Source: Microscillaceae bacterium (GTDB lineage: Bacteria; Bacteroidota; Bacteroidia; Cytophagales; Microscillaceae). From it: DNA of 64,000 bases. A program made the translations under genes and the position numbers. The stretch is from the NCBI GenBank assembly GCA_025054775.1, contig JANWZA010000014.1, positions 1-64,000 of the forward strand, written 5' to 3'. The notes beneath the pieces were generated by a model. That model saw only the letters and a program-made list of their open reading frames with translations. It searched no databases and was not told the DNA's origin. Below, one piece after another: positions 1 through 9,093 of this stretch (position 1 is its first letter; each line of letters starts with the position of its first letter).

Positions 1-2
1 AA

Positions 3-215
3 TACCGAAGAATACCACAAGTAAAGAGTGAAGGCTCTTTTCATTGGGGAAAAGAACTCGAGCAGGCTTCTCAAATAGATTTAGATGCCACATATACAGC
101 AAGAAACTTACTAAATTTGTTGAGAGCCCGAACGTTTGAAGGCTATCCAAGCTGCTATTTCATAGAAAATGGTGAAAAATACGAAGTCAGAATAAATATT
201 AAAAGAGTAAACTGA
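3..215 (+). CDS. C-terminal end of a formyltransferase-family protein (5' partial)
   Basis: The open frame enters from the left edge and ends at the TGA at 213-215, so about 70 C-terminal residues are visible. The tail has the pattern FHWGKELEQASQIDL, then NLLNLLRARTF and a closing strand ending KYEVRINIKR. This resembles the C-terminal domain of methionyl-tRNA/sugar formyltransferase-like proteins. It ends 5 bases before the next gene, in an operon that also makes a 3-amino sugar nucleotide, so a sugar N-formyltransferase acting on that amine is a reasonable inference. The catalytic N-terminal domain lies outside the window, so the substrate cannot be judged and a PurN/Fmt relative with another role is possible. 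Confidence 0.5.
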   Translation, partial: YRRIPQVKSEGSFHWGKELEQASQIDLDATYTARNLLNLLRARTFEGYPSCYFIENGEKYEVRINIKRVN

Positions 216-220
216 AATTT

Positions 221-958
221 ATGTATTACGACAAAGAGTTTTTGAACAGAAACACTGAAAATATCAGTAAGTTGGGTGAAAACGAAAAGGCTTGGCAGCT
301 AACTCGTGAATGGTTTAGCCATGTGTCTCTTTTTGAATACTCTTACCACTTTACTTGGCTCGGCTTACCTATTATACAATTTCCACAGGATATTCTGGCT
401 TTACAAGAAATTATTTGGCAAGTAAAACCTGACTTGATTATAGAAACGGGTATTGCTCGAGGCGGTTCTTTGATTTTTAGTGCATCTATGCTAGAGTTGC
501 TGGGTGGTGATGGTCAAGTCTTAGGTATTGATATTGATATACGCAAACACAACCGAGAAGCTATTGAAAGCCACCCTATGGCAAAACGTATCACAATGAT
601 AGAAGGCTCTTCGGTAGATGAACAAGTTGTGAGCCAAGTATATGATTTTGCCAAAGGAAAACAGAAAGTTTTGGTACTGCTGGACTCCAACCATTCGCAT
701 AATCACGTATTAGCCGAACTCAAAGCCTATACCCCCTTGGTGAGTGTAGGTAGCTATTGCATTGTGTATGATACCGTAGTAGAAGATATGCCCGCTGATT
801 ATGATTGGCAAGGTCGCCCTTGGGGAAAAGGCAATAACCCTAAAACTGCCGTTTGGGAATTTTTGAAAGAAAATGATAACTTTGAAATTGATAAAACTTT
901 TCAGAATAAGTTACTAATCACCGTTGCCCCTGATGGATATTTAAAAAGGATAAAATAA
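221..958 (+). CDS. CmcI/cephalosporin-hydroxylase-family SAM-dependent methyltransferase
   Basis: A 245-residue protein with the layout of the CmcI family (Pfam PF04989 type), class I SAM-dependent methyltransferases that often O-methylate sugars in surface polysaccharide clusters. The SAM-binding loop reads ETGIARGGS at residues 75-83. The acidic strand GIDID follows at 102-106 and the LDSNHSH segment near residue 154. It starts 5 bases after the preceding stop and is followed closely by a glycosyltransferase, so it is probably co-transcribed and modifies a polysaccharide sugar. The family call is firm; the acceptor is unknown. Confidence 0.8.
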   Translation: MYYDKEFLNRNTENISKLGENEKAWQLTREWFSHVSLFEYSYHFTWLGLPIIQFPQDILALQEIIWQVKPDLIIETGIARGGSLIFSASMLELLGGDGQVLGIDIDIRKHNREAIESHPMAKRITMIEGSSVDEQVVSQVYDFAKGKQKVLVLLDSNHSHNHVLAELKAYTPLVSVGSYCIVYDTVVEDMPADYDWQGRPWGKGNNPKTAVWEFLKENDNFEIDKTFQNKLLITVAPDGYLKRIK

Positions 959-969
959 GTTTTTTGATT

Positions 970-1866
970 ATGGACAAACTTCCTTTGGTTTCAATTGGTA
1001 TTCCTGTTTATAACGAAGAGCGTTTTTTAGCCAAGACGATAGAATCTGCTATCAGCCAAACTTATCCAAATTTAGAAATTATTATCTCAGATAATTGCTC
1101 TACTGACGAGTCATTTGAAATAGCTCAAAAGTATGCGAATAAAGATAAAAGAATAGTACTTTTTAGGCAACCTGAAAATATGGGTTCTCTTAAAAACTTT
1201 TATACTGTATTAAAAAGAGCAAAAGGGATGTATTTCTGTTGGCTGGGTGCTCACGATATTTTCTTGAAAAATTATATTCAAATAGCCATCGAGATATTCG
1301 CACAACAACCAGAAGTAGTTATGGTCTATCCGATAAGTAGACTTATCGACGTAGAAGACAGGCTTTTGCAAATAGAAGGCAGTGATATACACACTGCTGG
1401 ACTTCCCTTAGAGGATAGATTGTGTAAAGTTGTAAGTAATCTTAATTCCTGTGTAGCTATAAGTGGAGTATTCAAAAGTGTGATTGCAAAAAAATTACCT
1501 TTTAAGAAAGTAATAGGGAGTGATCATCTGATGCTTTTCGCAACAGCTTTCTGGGGCGGCATATGTGAGGTTCAGCAGGAGGGTATTTACAGAAGAGTAG
1601 TAAGGCAAGAGTCCCATAAAGAAGTATTAAAAAGATATGAAAAAATGAGTGTTTACAGCCCAATCAAGTACATAAGTAATCCTTATTCTTTGCTGGTATA
1701 TTATCATTATACTTTTCTATTAAAACAAATGCTCTTTTCTCATCCTCGTCTGTGCATCAGAATAATAAAAAAATTAGAAAAAATTTTTCAATGCAGGTTT
1801 GGTGTAGAAACTAGAGAAGTAAAAAGAATATTTTGGAATAATCTATTTCTCTGTAAAATTCTATAA
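970..1866 (+). CDS. Family 2 glycosyltransferase
   Basis: A 298-residue GT-A fold enzyme. The N-terminus PLVSIGIPVYNEERF is the classic GT2 nucleotide-sugar binding strand, followed by IISDNCSTD and, near residue 94, the AHDIF segment in the place of the DxD metal site. The C-terminal half carries two hydrophobic stretches around residues 220-260 that may dock on the membrane. I chose the ATG at 970 over an in-frame TTG at 964 because it directly precedes the conserved first strand. It lies in the polysaccharide operon and probably adds one sugar to a lipid-linked repeat unit. Donor and acceptor cannot be read from sequence. Confidence 0.85.
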   Translation: MDKLPLVSIGIPVYNEERFLAKTIESAISQTYPNLEIIISDNCSTDESFEIAQKYANKDKRIVLFRQPENMGSLKNFYTVLKRAKGMYFCWLGAHDIFLKNYIQIAIEIFAQQPEVVMVYPISRLIDVEDRLLQIEGSDIHTAGLPLEDRLCKVVSNLNSCVAISGVFKSVIAKKLPFKKVIGSDHLMLFATAFWGGICEVQQEGIYRRVVRQESHKEVLKRYEKMSVYSPIKYISNPYSLLVYYHYTFLLKQMLFSHPRLCIRIIKKLEKIFQCRFGVETREVKRIFWNNLFLCKIL

Positions 1867-1875
1867 AACCTAATT

Positions 1876-3636
1876 ATGAATCTAGCTCCTATCGTCCTGT
1901 TTATCTATAACCGTGCTGATATATTAGATCGTACCTTAAATACTTTGTCTCGTAATGTCTTGGCTAAAGAATCAATACTATATATTTATGCAGATGGAGC
2001 TAAAGAAAATGCTACAGAAAAAGATAGGGAAAAAATACAACAAGCTCGTGCAGTGGCAAAATCTAAACAATGGTGCAAGGAAGTGCATATAATAGAAAGA
2101 GAAAAGAACTTAGGCTTATCTAATTCCATCATAGCAGGGGTTACAGAGGTGATTAATAAGCATGGAAAGGTAATTGTTTTGGAAGATGATTTGGAGTTAT
2201 CACCTTATTTTTTGAAGTACATGAACGATGCTTTGAATATGTATGAAAAAGAACCCAAAGTATGGAGTATTGGAGCGTGCAATTTCTTTTCTACTTATTC
2301 TCATACTCCTGAAACCTTCTTCATTCCTATTCCTGATTGTTGGGGCTGGGCGACTTGGGCTGATAGATGGCAATATTTTGAGCCAGACTCCAAGAAATTA
2401 TTGCAGCAGCTAAAAGATAGAAAACTAGAAGAGGATTTTAACTTATATGGCACCTATGATTTTATAGGAATGCTTCAAGCACAAGCGGAGGGCAAAATAA
2501 GTTCTTGGGCTATTCGTTGGCAAGCACAAGCCTACTTGCACAATGCGCTTACTCTATATCCTAAATATTCACTAACTAATCATTTAGCTTCTAACGAAGC
2601 CACTCACGCTGCAAATTTTTCCCTTACCCAATACATTATTTTCCCTAATAATGAAATAAAATTAAAGAAGGAAAAAATTGTTTTTTTAGAAAGTATAAAA
2701 AAAGACCTGATAAAAGCATATAAAAAAATCTACGGAAGCAGCTACTATCAAAGAAATTTAGAACAATCTATGAAAGCTAAAATAAAATATTTGTTGAAAA
2801 AAATTACTCCTCCTGTTGTAGTAGATGCCTACAAGGCACTCCGAGCATATCAAAGCCAGTTAAAAGAAAAGTATAAACAGAATACTATCTTTTGGGAAGG
2901 TAACTTTACCTCTTGGCAGGAGGCACAACAGAAGACCGATGGCTATGATGCCCCTCAAATATTAGCCAAAGTACGTGAGGCAACCATGAAAGTAAAAAAT
3001 GGAGAGGCAGTTTATGAAAGGGATAGTGTTATTTTTGACAAAATTCAGTATAATTGGCCTTTATTAGCTTGTTTGCTTAAAGTTGCCGTGGAAAATAACA
3101 ATGAACTTAAAATTATTGATTTTGGGGGCTCTTTGGGCAGTTCGTACTTTCAGAATATTCACTTTCTCAAGTCTATTAAAAAAGTGCAATGGACTGTAGT
3201 AGAACAAGAGCACTTTGTCAAGTGCGGAAGAGAGGAAATTTCTCATAATGGCTTAGATTTTGCCTATACCATAGAGGAAGCATTAAAACAAAACAAAGCT
3301 AATTTATTACTCCTATCAGGTGTTATTCAATGTTTAGATAAACCTTATGAATGGATTGATAAATTTTTATCCTATAATTTTGATTATATTATCATAGACC
3401 GAACCGCATTTATAGAAGATAGCGACGATAGACTTACTATACAGTATGTACCTGAATGGATTTACAAAGCATCTTACCCTGCTTGGTTTTTGAATGAAGT
3501 TAAGTTATTAAATATTTTCTTGCAAAAATATCAGTTACTTTCAGAATTTGATAGCTTTGCCGATGGGATTACCTACTTGGAAGACAATAAGAAATGCTAC
3601 CGAAAAGGCTTTTTCCTAAAATTGAAAACAACCTAA
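1876..3636 (+). CDS. Glycosyltransferase fused to a TIGR04325-type methyltransferase
   Basis: A 586-residue two-domain protein. Residues 1-270 are a GNT-I/HlpA-like glycosyltransferase: it opens APIVLFIYNRADIL, has the acidic VLEDD motif at 101-105 and a WGWATWADRW tryptophan-rich segment near 155. After a basic linker at about 270-330, residues 335-586 look like the TIGR04325 putative methyltransferase family, with a SAM-site-like IIDFGGSLGSSYF near 413 and a YIIIDRTAF strand further on. The two activities are normally separate genes in polysaccharide clusters. Here one continuous frame joins them with no internal stop. The likely role is transfer of a sugar and its methylation in the same operon. 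The domain calls are recognition from motifs, not a search. Confidence 0.75.
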   Translation: MNLAPIVLFIYNRADILDRTLNTLSRNVLAKESILYIYADGAKENATEKDREKIQQARAVAKSKQWCKEVHIIEREKNLGLSNSIIAGVTEVINKHGKVIVLEDDLELSPYFLKYMNDALNMYEKEPKVWSIGACNFFSTYSHTPETFFIPIPDCWGWATWADRWQYFEPDSKKLLQQLKDRKLEEDFNLYGTYDFIGMLQAQAEGKISSWAIRWQAQAYLHNALTLYPKYSLTNHLASNEATHAANFSLTQYIIFPNNEIKLKKEKIVFLESIKKDLIKAYKKIYGSSYYQRNLEQSMKAKIKYLLKKITPPVVVDAYKALRAYQSQLKEKYKQNTIFWEGNFTSWQEAQQKTDGYDAPQILAKVREATMKVKNGEAVYERDSVIFDKIQYNWPLLACLLKVAVENNNELKIIDFGGSLGSSYFQNIHFLKSIKKVQWTVVEQEHFVKCGREEISHNGLDFAYTIEEALKQNKANLLLLSGVIQCLDKPYEWIDKFLSYNFDYIIIDRTAFIEDSDDRLTIQYVPEWIYKASYPAWFLNEVKLLNIFLQKYQLLSEFDSFADGITYLEDNKKCYRKGFFLKLKTT

Positions 3637-3637
3637 T

Positions 3638-4678
3638 ATGTACTATTTTTGCACTTATTTTGACAAAAATTATTTAACTCAGGGATTAGCTTTGTGGGAA
3701 TCATTAGAGAAAGAATTGCCCAAAGAATTCATATTATTTGTGCTAAGCCTTGATGAATATGTATATAAATTTTTTCAAAGGCATCATTTTGAAGGGATAA
3801 TTCCTATTCAACTTACGGCTATTGAGCAGAAATATCCTGAACTTTTAGCAGTAAAGCCTCAAAGAAAGAATTATGAATATTATTTTACTATCACACCTAC
3901 CTTACCTTGGTATATTCTAGAAACACGGCAAGAAGTAAATATGATTACCTATGTTGATGCCGATATTTATTTTTTCCAATCTCCTAAAATATTATTTGAA
4001 GAGTTAGCAGATAATTCTATTTTTATTGTTCCTCATTTTTTTTCTGAAAAAAACAAGAATCTAGAAATTTATGGTATTTACAATGTGGTATTTAATACCT
4101 TTAAGAGAGATATACATGGATTAGCCTGTTTGAATTGGTGGCGAAAAAGTTGTATAGAATGGTGTTTTGATTATATAGAAGGTGATAAATTTGCAGACCA
4201 AAAATATTTAGATAAATTCCCTATACTTTTTCAAAAGGTAAAGATTTGTGAAAACCGAGGAGCTAACTTAGCAGTTTTCAACCTTGATAATGCTAATATC
4301 TCAAAGAAAAATAATGTCTTTTTTGTAAATAATCAACCTTTAATTTTTTATCACTTTCATCATCTCAGACGTTTCCACAAATACTTTTTTAATCCTAATT
4401 TTTTGGAAAATCATATCTACAAAAATAAGATATTAGTTGAAATTTACATAAGATATATTTGTTCGATGCTAAAATTTGAGAGGAGATATAAATTACCATA
4501 CAATGACAATAATCGGTATAAATCTAGGTACTTAAAAGGAAAAGATTTGTTATATCGGTTAATCTATAATTATTCTATCGCATATTTTCCTTTTTATCGT
4601 GGTGTTGTACATTTGGATAAATACTATCGAAAAATTAGCTTTTTGTGTAAAAAACTTAAGTTAAAATGGCATACTTAA
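3638..4678 (+). CDS. Putative glycosyltransferase (GT8-like DAD motif)
   Basis: A 346-residue protein beginning MYYFCTYFDKNYL, one base after the previous stop. The pattern of an N-terminal strand, a helix with LTQGLALWESL, and MITYVDADIYFFQSP near residues 100-115 is that of nucleotide-sugar transferases with a DxD metal site, close to GT8-like proteins of polysaccharide clusters. A late histidine-rich IFYHFHHLRRFHKYF segment near residue 245 may contribute to donor binding. The C-terminal 90 residues are basic and aromatic, consistent with membrane association. Its last 13 bases overlap the next gene, so translation is probably coupled. Substrate unknown. Confidence 0.65.
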   Translation: MYYFCTYFDKNYLTQGLALWESLEKELPKEFILFVLSLDEYVYKFFQRHHFEGIIPIQLTAIEQKYPELLAVKPQRKNYEYYFTITPTLPWYILETRQEVNMITYVDADIYFFQSPKILFEELADNSIFIVPHFFSEKNKNLEIYGIYNVVFNTFKRDIHGLACLNWWRKSCIEWCFDYIEGDKFADQKYLDKFPILFQKVKICENRGANLAVFNLDNANISKKNNVFFVNNQPLIFYHFHHLRRFHKYFFNPNFLENHIYKNKILVEIYIRYICSMLKFERRYKLPYNDNNRYKSRYLKGKDLLYRLIYNYSIAYFPFYRGVVHLDKYYRKISFLCKKLKLKWHT

Positions 4679-5028
4679 TTAGCCTTAAAACTTTCACAGA
4701 TAGCCGGGGTAATCTAACAGTAATAGAAAAAGCTATTCCTTTTGATATAAAACGAATTTTCTATATCTACGGGGTAGATAACTCTGAGCGAGGAGGACAT
4801 AGGCATCATGAAACTATGCAGGCTGCTATTTGCATTCAAGGAAGTTGTAAGATTTATAACCACGATGGTGAGAAAGAGGAAGTTTTCGTTTTAGATAGTC
4901 CTGCAAAGTGTTTAATCTTAGAGCCTAAAGATTGGCATAAGATGTATGATTTTAGCCAAGACGCTATTTTAATGGTGTTAGCTTCTACATTTTTTGACCC
5001 CAAAGACTATATATATGAAAAATATTGA
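4666..5028 (+). CDS. fdtA: dTDP-4-keto-6-deoxyhexose 3,4-ketoisomerase (FdtA/QdtA family)
   Basis: A 120-residue cupin of the WxcM/FdtA/QdtA family, the usual length. The active-site strand [10 protein letters not shown] at residues 43-52 supplies the histidines that move the keto group of dTDP-4-keto-6-deoxyglucose from C4 to C3. The product is the substrate of the aminotransferase encoded next, which overlaps it by 14 bases. FdtA gives the galacto and QdtA the gluco epimer; these cannot be told apart by eye, so the final sugar may be Fuc3N or Qui3N. The start ATG at 4666 lies inside the end of the preceding glycosyltransferase gene. Confidence 0.85.
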   Translation: MAYLISLKTFTDSRGNLTVIEKAIPFDIKRIFYIYGVDNSERGGHRHHETMQAAICIQGSCKIYNHDGEKEEVFVLDSPAKCLILEPKDWHKMYDFSQDAILMVLASTFFDPKDYIYEKY

Positions 5029-6109
5029 CTATGAAAACCTGCAGAAGTTAAATACTCCCTTTCTAGCTGAATACACTGCTGTATTTGAGGCAGTTGCCCA
5101 TAAAGGATGGTATATTCTTGGTGAGCAAGTTCGCTTATTTGAAGAAGAGTTTGCCAAATATTGTCAAGCAAAATATTGCGTAGGCGTTGCTAATGGCTTA
5201 GATGCTCTTATTTTAGCCCTCAAAGCCTTTGAATTTCCTGCTGAAAGCGAAATAATTGTTCCCTCTAACACCTACATTGCTACTATTTTAGCTATTGTGC
5301 AGTGCGGCTTAAAACCTGTTCTTGTAGAACCTGATATTCGTACCTACAACATCAATCCTGATCTTATTGAAAAAAAAATAACTACAAATACAAGAGCAAT
5401 TATGCCTGTACACCTTTATGGCAAACCTTGCGATATGCCTAAAATTATCAAAATTGCCCAAAAATATGATTTGAAAATTATAGAGGATGCCGCACAAGCC
5501 CACGGTGCCCATATACACGGAAGAATGATTGGAAGTTGGGGAGACATTACTTGTTTTAGCTTCTATCCAACTAAAAATTTAGGAGCCTTGGGAGACGCAG
5601 GGGCAGTTACTACCAACAATCAAGAATTAGCAGAAAAAATTCGTACTTTGAGAAATTACGGCTCAAAGGTCAAATATTATAATGAACTAATTGGTTACAA
5701 TTCGCGATTAGATGAAGTTCAAGCTGCTTTTTTGCGTATCAAACTCAAAAGACTAAATGAAATTATACAACACAAACGCCAACTTGCTAACATCTATTTT
5801 GAAAATCTAAGTGATAAATTTATCAAGCCTATTCAACAAGAAAATTTTTTTGATGTTTTTCACATATTTAATATTCGTCATCAGCAGCGTAATAGATTAA
5901 GGCAATATTTATTAGAAAATGGCATAAAAACAGAGATTCACTATCCTGTGCCACCGCATAGGCAAAAAGCCATGCAAAATATTTTAGAAAATAAAAGTTA
6001 TCCTATTGCAGAGGAAATTCACGATACCACTTTGAGCCTACCATGCTCATTCTGTCATAGTAAACAAGAAATTTTAGAGGTTATTGATTGCTTGAATAAA
6101 TTTGAATAA
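5015..6109 (+). CDS. fdtB: dTDP-3-amino-3,6-dideoxyhexose transaminase (DegT/DnrJ/EryC1 family)
   Basis: A 364-residue PLP-dependent sugar aminotransferase. The conserved EDAAQAHGA lies at 158-166 and the Schiff-base lysine is K187 in [15 protein letters not shown]. Family members with an FdtA/QdtA partner aminate the 3-keto sugar to dTDP-Fuc3N or dTDP-Qui3N using glutamate. The start is the ATG at 5015; the frame is open further up only to a TTG at 4994, which would add seven residues not typical of the family. The 14-base overlap with the isomerase gene supports coupled synthesis. Confidence 0.87.
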   Translation: MKNIDYENLQKLNTPFLAEYTAVFEAVAHKGWYILGEQVRLFEEEFAKYCQAKYCVGVANGLDALILALKAFEFPAESEIIVPSNTYIATILAIVQCGLKPVLVEPDIRTYNINPDLIEKKITTNTRAIMPVHLYGKPCDMPKIIKIAQKYDLKIIEDAAQAHGAHIHGRMIGSWGDITCFSFYPTKNLGALGDAGAVTTNNQELAEKIRTLRNYGSKVKYYNELIGYNSRLDEVQAAFLRIKLKRLNEIIQHKRQLANIYFENLSDKFIKPIQQENFFDVFHIFNIRHQQRNRLRQYLLENGIKTEIHYPVPPHRQKAMQNILENKSYPIAEEIHDTTLSLPCSFCHSKQEILEVIDCLNKFE

Positions 6110-6136
6110 TTCAATAAGCATGAAAAATCACCAAGA

Positions 6137-7390
6137 ATGAAAGTTTTGCACCTTTCTACTTATGATCAAGGTGGTGCCGCTAAGGCAAGTATTCGCTTGC
6201 ATGAAGGGTTGCTCAAAGAGGGTGTAAATTCTAAAATACTTTTCAAGGTTAAGACCCAACCAATCGTAAATTCTTTTCAGATTCCTAATATTTCATTAAA
6301 ACAATGGATAGAAAATAAACTAAAACGATTAGGCAAAATCCTAAAGATTATCCCTATTGATGAGCATACCGAAGGTGAAATTTTGAAAGTCCAACGGCAG
6401 CGCCACGGTTTGGGTTTACTTACTTTGCCTACCTCTCACTTTGACCTCATTCAGAGCCCACTCTATCAAGAAGCGGATATTATTCATTTACATTGGGTAG
6501 CTAATTTTTTGGATTGGAAAACTTTTTTTGCTAAAAATACTAAACCCATAGTTTGGACTTTACACGACCAAAACCCTTTTTTAGGCATAGAACACTACGC
6601 AGAGCGTTTTATCGGGGTTGATGAAAACGGAGCGCCAATTCCAAGAAAATATACCGAAATAGAATTACGTGAGAGTGAGTATTGGCTCAATTACAAGAAA
6701 AAATGCTTGCAAAATGTAAAAAACTTACATATTGTTACCCCTTCACAATGGCTCTTAAATTGCTCAAAAAGTAGTGAACTTTTTGCACAATATCCGCACT
6801 ACCATATTCCTTATGGTTTTCCTACGGATATTTTTAAGCCCCTTGACCAAAAAACTTGTCGTGAAATATTAGGGCTGCCCTTAGACAAGAAAATTATACT
6901 TTTTGTAGCGGATAGTGTAGAAAATACTCGTAAAGGCTTTGCATTTTTGAAAAAAGCCTTGGAAAATTTACGAAATGAAAATCTTTGTTTGTGTGCTATT
7001 GGTTCTAAAACTCAACTTCAACAGCATAAAAATTTGATAGAATTAGGTAAAATCGTAGATGAGCGTTTGATGGCAATGGCTTACTCGGCTGCCGATGTAT
7101 TTGTTATTCCTTCTTTGGAAGATAATTTACCTAATACTATGATTGAGGCTCTGCTTTGTGGTACACCTGTAATCGGCTTTCCCACTGGAGGTATTGTAGA
7201 GGTGCTTAGGAACGGAGAAAATGGCTACATTTGCAAAGAAATTTCAGTGCAAAGTTTACAACTAAATATTGAAAAATTTCTAGCAAATTTTACTATTTTT
7301 AATCGTAAGCAAATCTTTTCTACAACTCTCAACTTATACGCCCTTGAAGTACAAGCAAAAAGGTATATTCAATTATATCAAAACATTTGA
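6137..7390 (+). CDS. Family 4 glycosyltransferase
   Basis: A 417-residue GT-B enzyme. The N-terminal MKVLHLSTYDQGGAAKAS is typical of GT4 proteins of Bacteroidota polysaccharide clusters. Further on come HLHWVANF and WTLHDQNPF near residues 115-150. The donor-binding C-terminal block near 315-350 contains FVIPSLEDNLPNTMIEALL followed by GTPVIGFPTGG, with the E-x7-E spacing that holds the sugar nucleotide. It is the last gene of the plus-strand polysaccharide operon and meets the minus-strand mreD gene 165 bases later. I found no convincing terminator hairpin in that gap. Donor sugar unknown. Confidence 0.85.
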   Translation: MKVLHLSTYDQGGAAKASIRLHEGLLKEGVNSKILFKVKTQPIVNSFQIPNISLKQWIENKLKRLGKILKIIPIDEHTEGEILKVQRQRHGLGLLTLPTSHFDLIQSPLYQEADIIHLHWVANFLDWKTFFAKNTKPIVWTLHDQNPFLGIEHYAERFIGVDENGAPIPRKYTEIELRESEYWLNYKKKCLQNVKNLHIVTPSQWLLNCSKSSELFAQYPHYHIPYGFPTDIFKPLDQKTCREILGLPLDKKIILFVADSVENTRKGFAFLKKALENLRNENLCLCAIGSKTQLQQHKNLIELGKIVDERLMAMAYSAADVFVIPSLEDNLPNTMIEALLCGTPVIGFPTGGIVEVLRNGENGYICKEISVQSLQLNIEKFLANFTIFNRKQIFSTTLNLYALEVQAKRYIQLYQNI

Positions 7391-7554
7391 CTTAAAAATC
7401 AATAAGTTGCAATACAACCCTTGTAAAAATGTTGATGTGGGGTGTTTGAAATAACTACAAAATTTTACTAGCAATTGAACTCTAATTGTACTTTTGAATT
7501 AAATACTTACACTTATCATACATCATAAACCACTGCCTGAATTTTAGTCATTTC

Positions 7555-8058
7555 TTACTTTTTCACTGAAACGAACAAGTATTGACTGATGACTACTAAA
7601 CTAAATGTAAATAAGGTGCTACTAACTACTTTTACTATTGTGGTAGCAAGATATTGAAAACTGGTAGCTTCAATAAAAAATATGAGCAAATGATGAATAA
7701 AAATAAGAGGTAAAGAATAAGTGCTAAACCACCCCCATCCTGTTTGGTGAATGGAAATATAATTTACCTCTTGCTCTGCTAATAGGCTAATAAGCCACGG
7801 TCGCAAATAAGCAATAAATACGCAAGCAAAGGCATGAATACCTAGCGTATCATAAAAACTATCTATCATTAACCCTAATACAAACCCTAACAAGAGAAGT
7901 ACTAGCCTATCCGTATCTAATGGTAAAAGGAGCAGAAAACCTACATAGACAAAGCAAAAAGCAACTTCAAAGAGAACCAAATTTTTAGCTAAAAATATTT
8001 GTATCAAAATGTATAGAAAAAAGTAAGCAATTTGCCTAAAAATATTTGTGTTATTCAT
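7555..8058 (-). CDS. mreD: Rod shape-determining protein MreD
   Basis: A 167-residue very hydrophobic protein with about five membrane segments and the VLGLMIDSFYDTLGIHAFACVF region typical of MreD (shown in part as GLMIDSFYDTLGIHA). MreD is the small membrane partner of MreC in the elongasome that guides side-wall peptidoglycan synthesis. Its ATG overlaps the mreC stop by four bases (ATGA at 8055-8058). It is the last gene of the minus-strand purH-mreBCD run. The mrdA and rodA genes that often follow in Bacteroidota are absent here, because the next gene is convergent. Confidence 0.85.
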   Translation of the reverse strand: MNNTNIFRQIAYFFLYILIQIFLAKNLVLFEVAFCFVYVGFLLLLPLDTDRLVLLLLGFVLGLMIDSFYDTLGIHAFACVFIAYLRPWLISLLAEQEVNYISIHQTGWGWFSTYSLPLIFIHHLLIFFIEATSFQYLATTIVKVVSSTLFTFSLVVISQYLFVSVKK

Positions 8059-9056
8059 TGTTTTTGGGCACTATCAGTAGCTTGCATGAGTTGAGGTGTT
8101 GTACTTTTAGCTTCTTTTTTTAGTTTGGCACTATCGTTTGTAGGTTTACTTTTATCCTTATCTTTGTTTTTTTCGCTATCTTGTTTTTCCTTTTCTTGTT
8201 TTCTTCTAAGTTCTTTAAGTGTTTCTTTTTCGTTCTTTATGGTATCTTGTTCTAATTCTAATTGCTCTTTTGCTAACTTATTGCGTACAACGTACACATA
8301 AGAAATTTGATTAAAATTATTTGTTAGTTCTACATCAATATCATAAAAAGCTTCAGCAGCTTTACTGCTAGCTACCTTGCCGATCATGATGTTAGGAGGA
8401 TAGATAGGATTATACCCTGAGGTAACCACGGAGTCTCCTACTTGAATGGTAAAATAACGAGGTACATACAGCATTTTCACCTTTTTAGGGTTATTACCTA
8501 ACCACTTTACTGAGCCAATTACATTGTTTCGCTTTATTTGCGAGGAGACTAATATTTCAGAATGGAGTAAGGAGAATACTGTAGCATAATTACTACTCAC
8601 ACTTTTCACCTTACCCACGATACCTTCTGCAGTAATCACTCCCATACCTACCTCTACTCCATGCTTTGCACCTCTGTTAATGGTAATATAGTTGTTAGAT
8701 TTATGGGTACTGTTGTTAATAACTTTGGCAACTATATAGTCGTATTTGTTTGTAATAGTAGTATCTTCCAAGGGTTTGAAGTCAAGCCAACCTGTGCGTT
8801 CCTCTTTTTGTGAAAGCCTGCGTCGCAATTCAGCATTTTCTTTAGCTAACTTATCATTTTCATTTTTAAGGTTAATGTATTCCCACACACTATTTACCAC
8901 CTCTAATACAGAACCTACATAATAGTTAGCAGAACTAAAAAATACGTAACCTTGATACCTATTTTGTGTTACGATAAGCCAAATAGCTAATAGCTCCAGG
9001 ACGATAAAAAGACTAAAATTACGATATTGCTTGATAAATAATAACAAAGATTGCAT
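8055..9056 (-). CDS. mreC: Rod shape-determining protein MreC
   Basis: A 333-residue bitopic protein: a short cytoplasmic start, one membrane segment near residues 15-30, a coiled coil (EYINLKNENDKLAKENAEL, about 60-85), then the MreC double beta-barrel with GVEVGMGVITAEGIVGKV and YNPIYPPNIMIGKV. MreC is the periplasmic scaffold linking MreB to penicillin-binding proteins. From about residue 262 there is a charged, Lys/Glu-rich low-complexity tail of about 70 residues, longer than in most MreC proteins. It lies directly downstream of mreB and overlaps mreD. Confidence 0.9.
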   Translation of the reverse strand: MQSLLLFIKQYRNFSLFIVLELLAIWLIVTQNRYQGYVFFSSANYYVGSVLEVVNSVWEYINLKNENDKLAKENAELRRRLSQKEERTGWLDFKPLEDTTITNKYDYIVAKVINNSTHKSNNYITINRGAKHGVEVGMGVITAEGIVGKVKSVSSNYATVFSLLHSEILVSSQIKRNNVIGSVKWLGNNPKKVKMLYVPRYFTIQVGDSVVTSGYNPIYPPNIMIGKVASSKAAEAFYDIDVELTNNFNQISYVYVVRNKLAKEQLELEQDTIKNEKETLKELRRKQEKEKQDSEKNKDKDKSKPTNDSAKLKKEAKSTTPQLMQATDSAQKQ

Positions 9057-9093
9057 AACACAACATCAAAATTTTAGAGTAGCATTTTTTATA

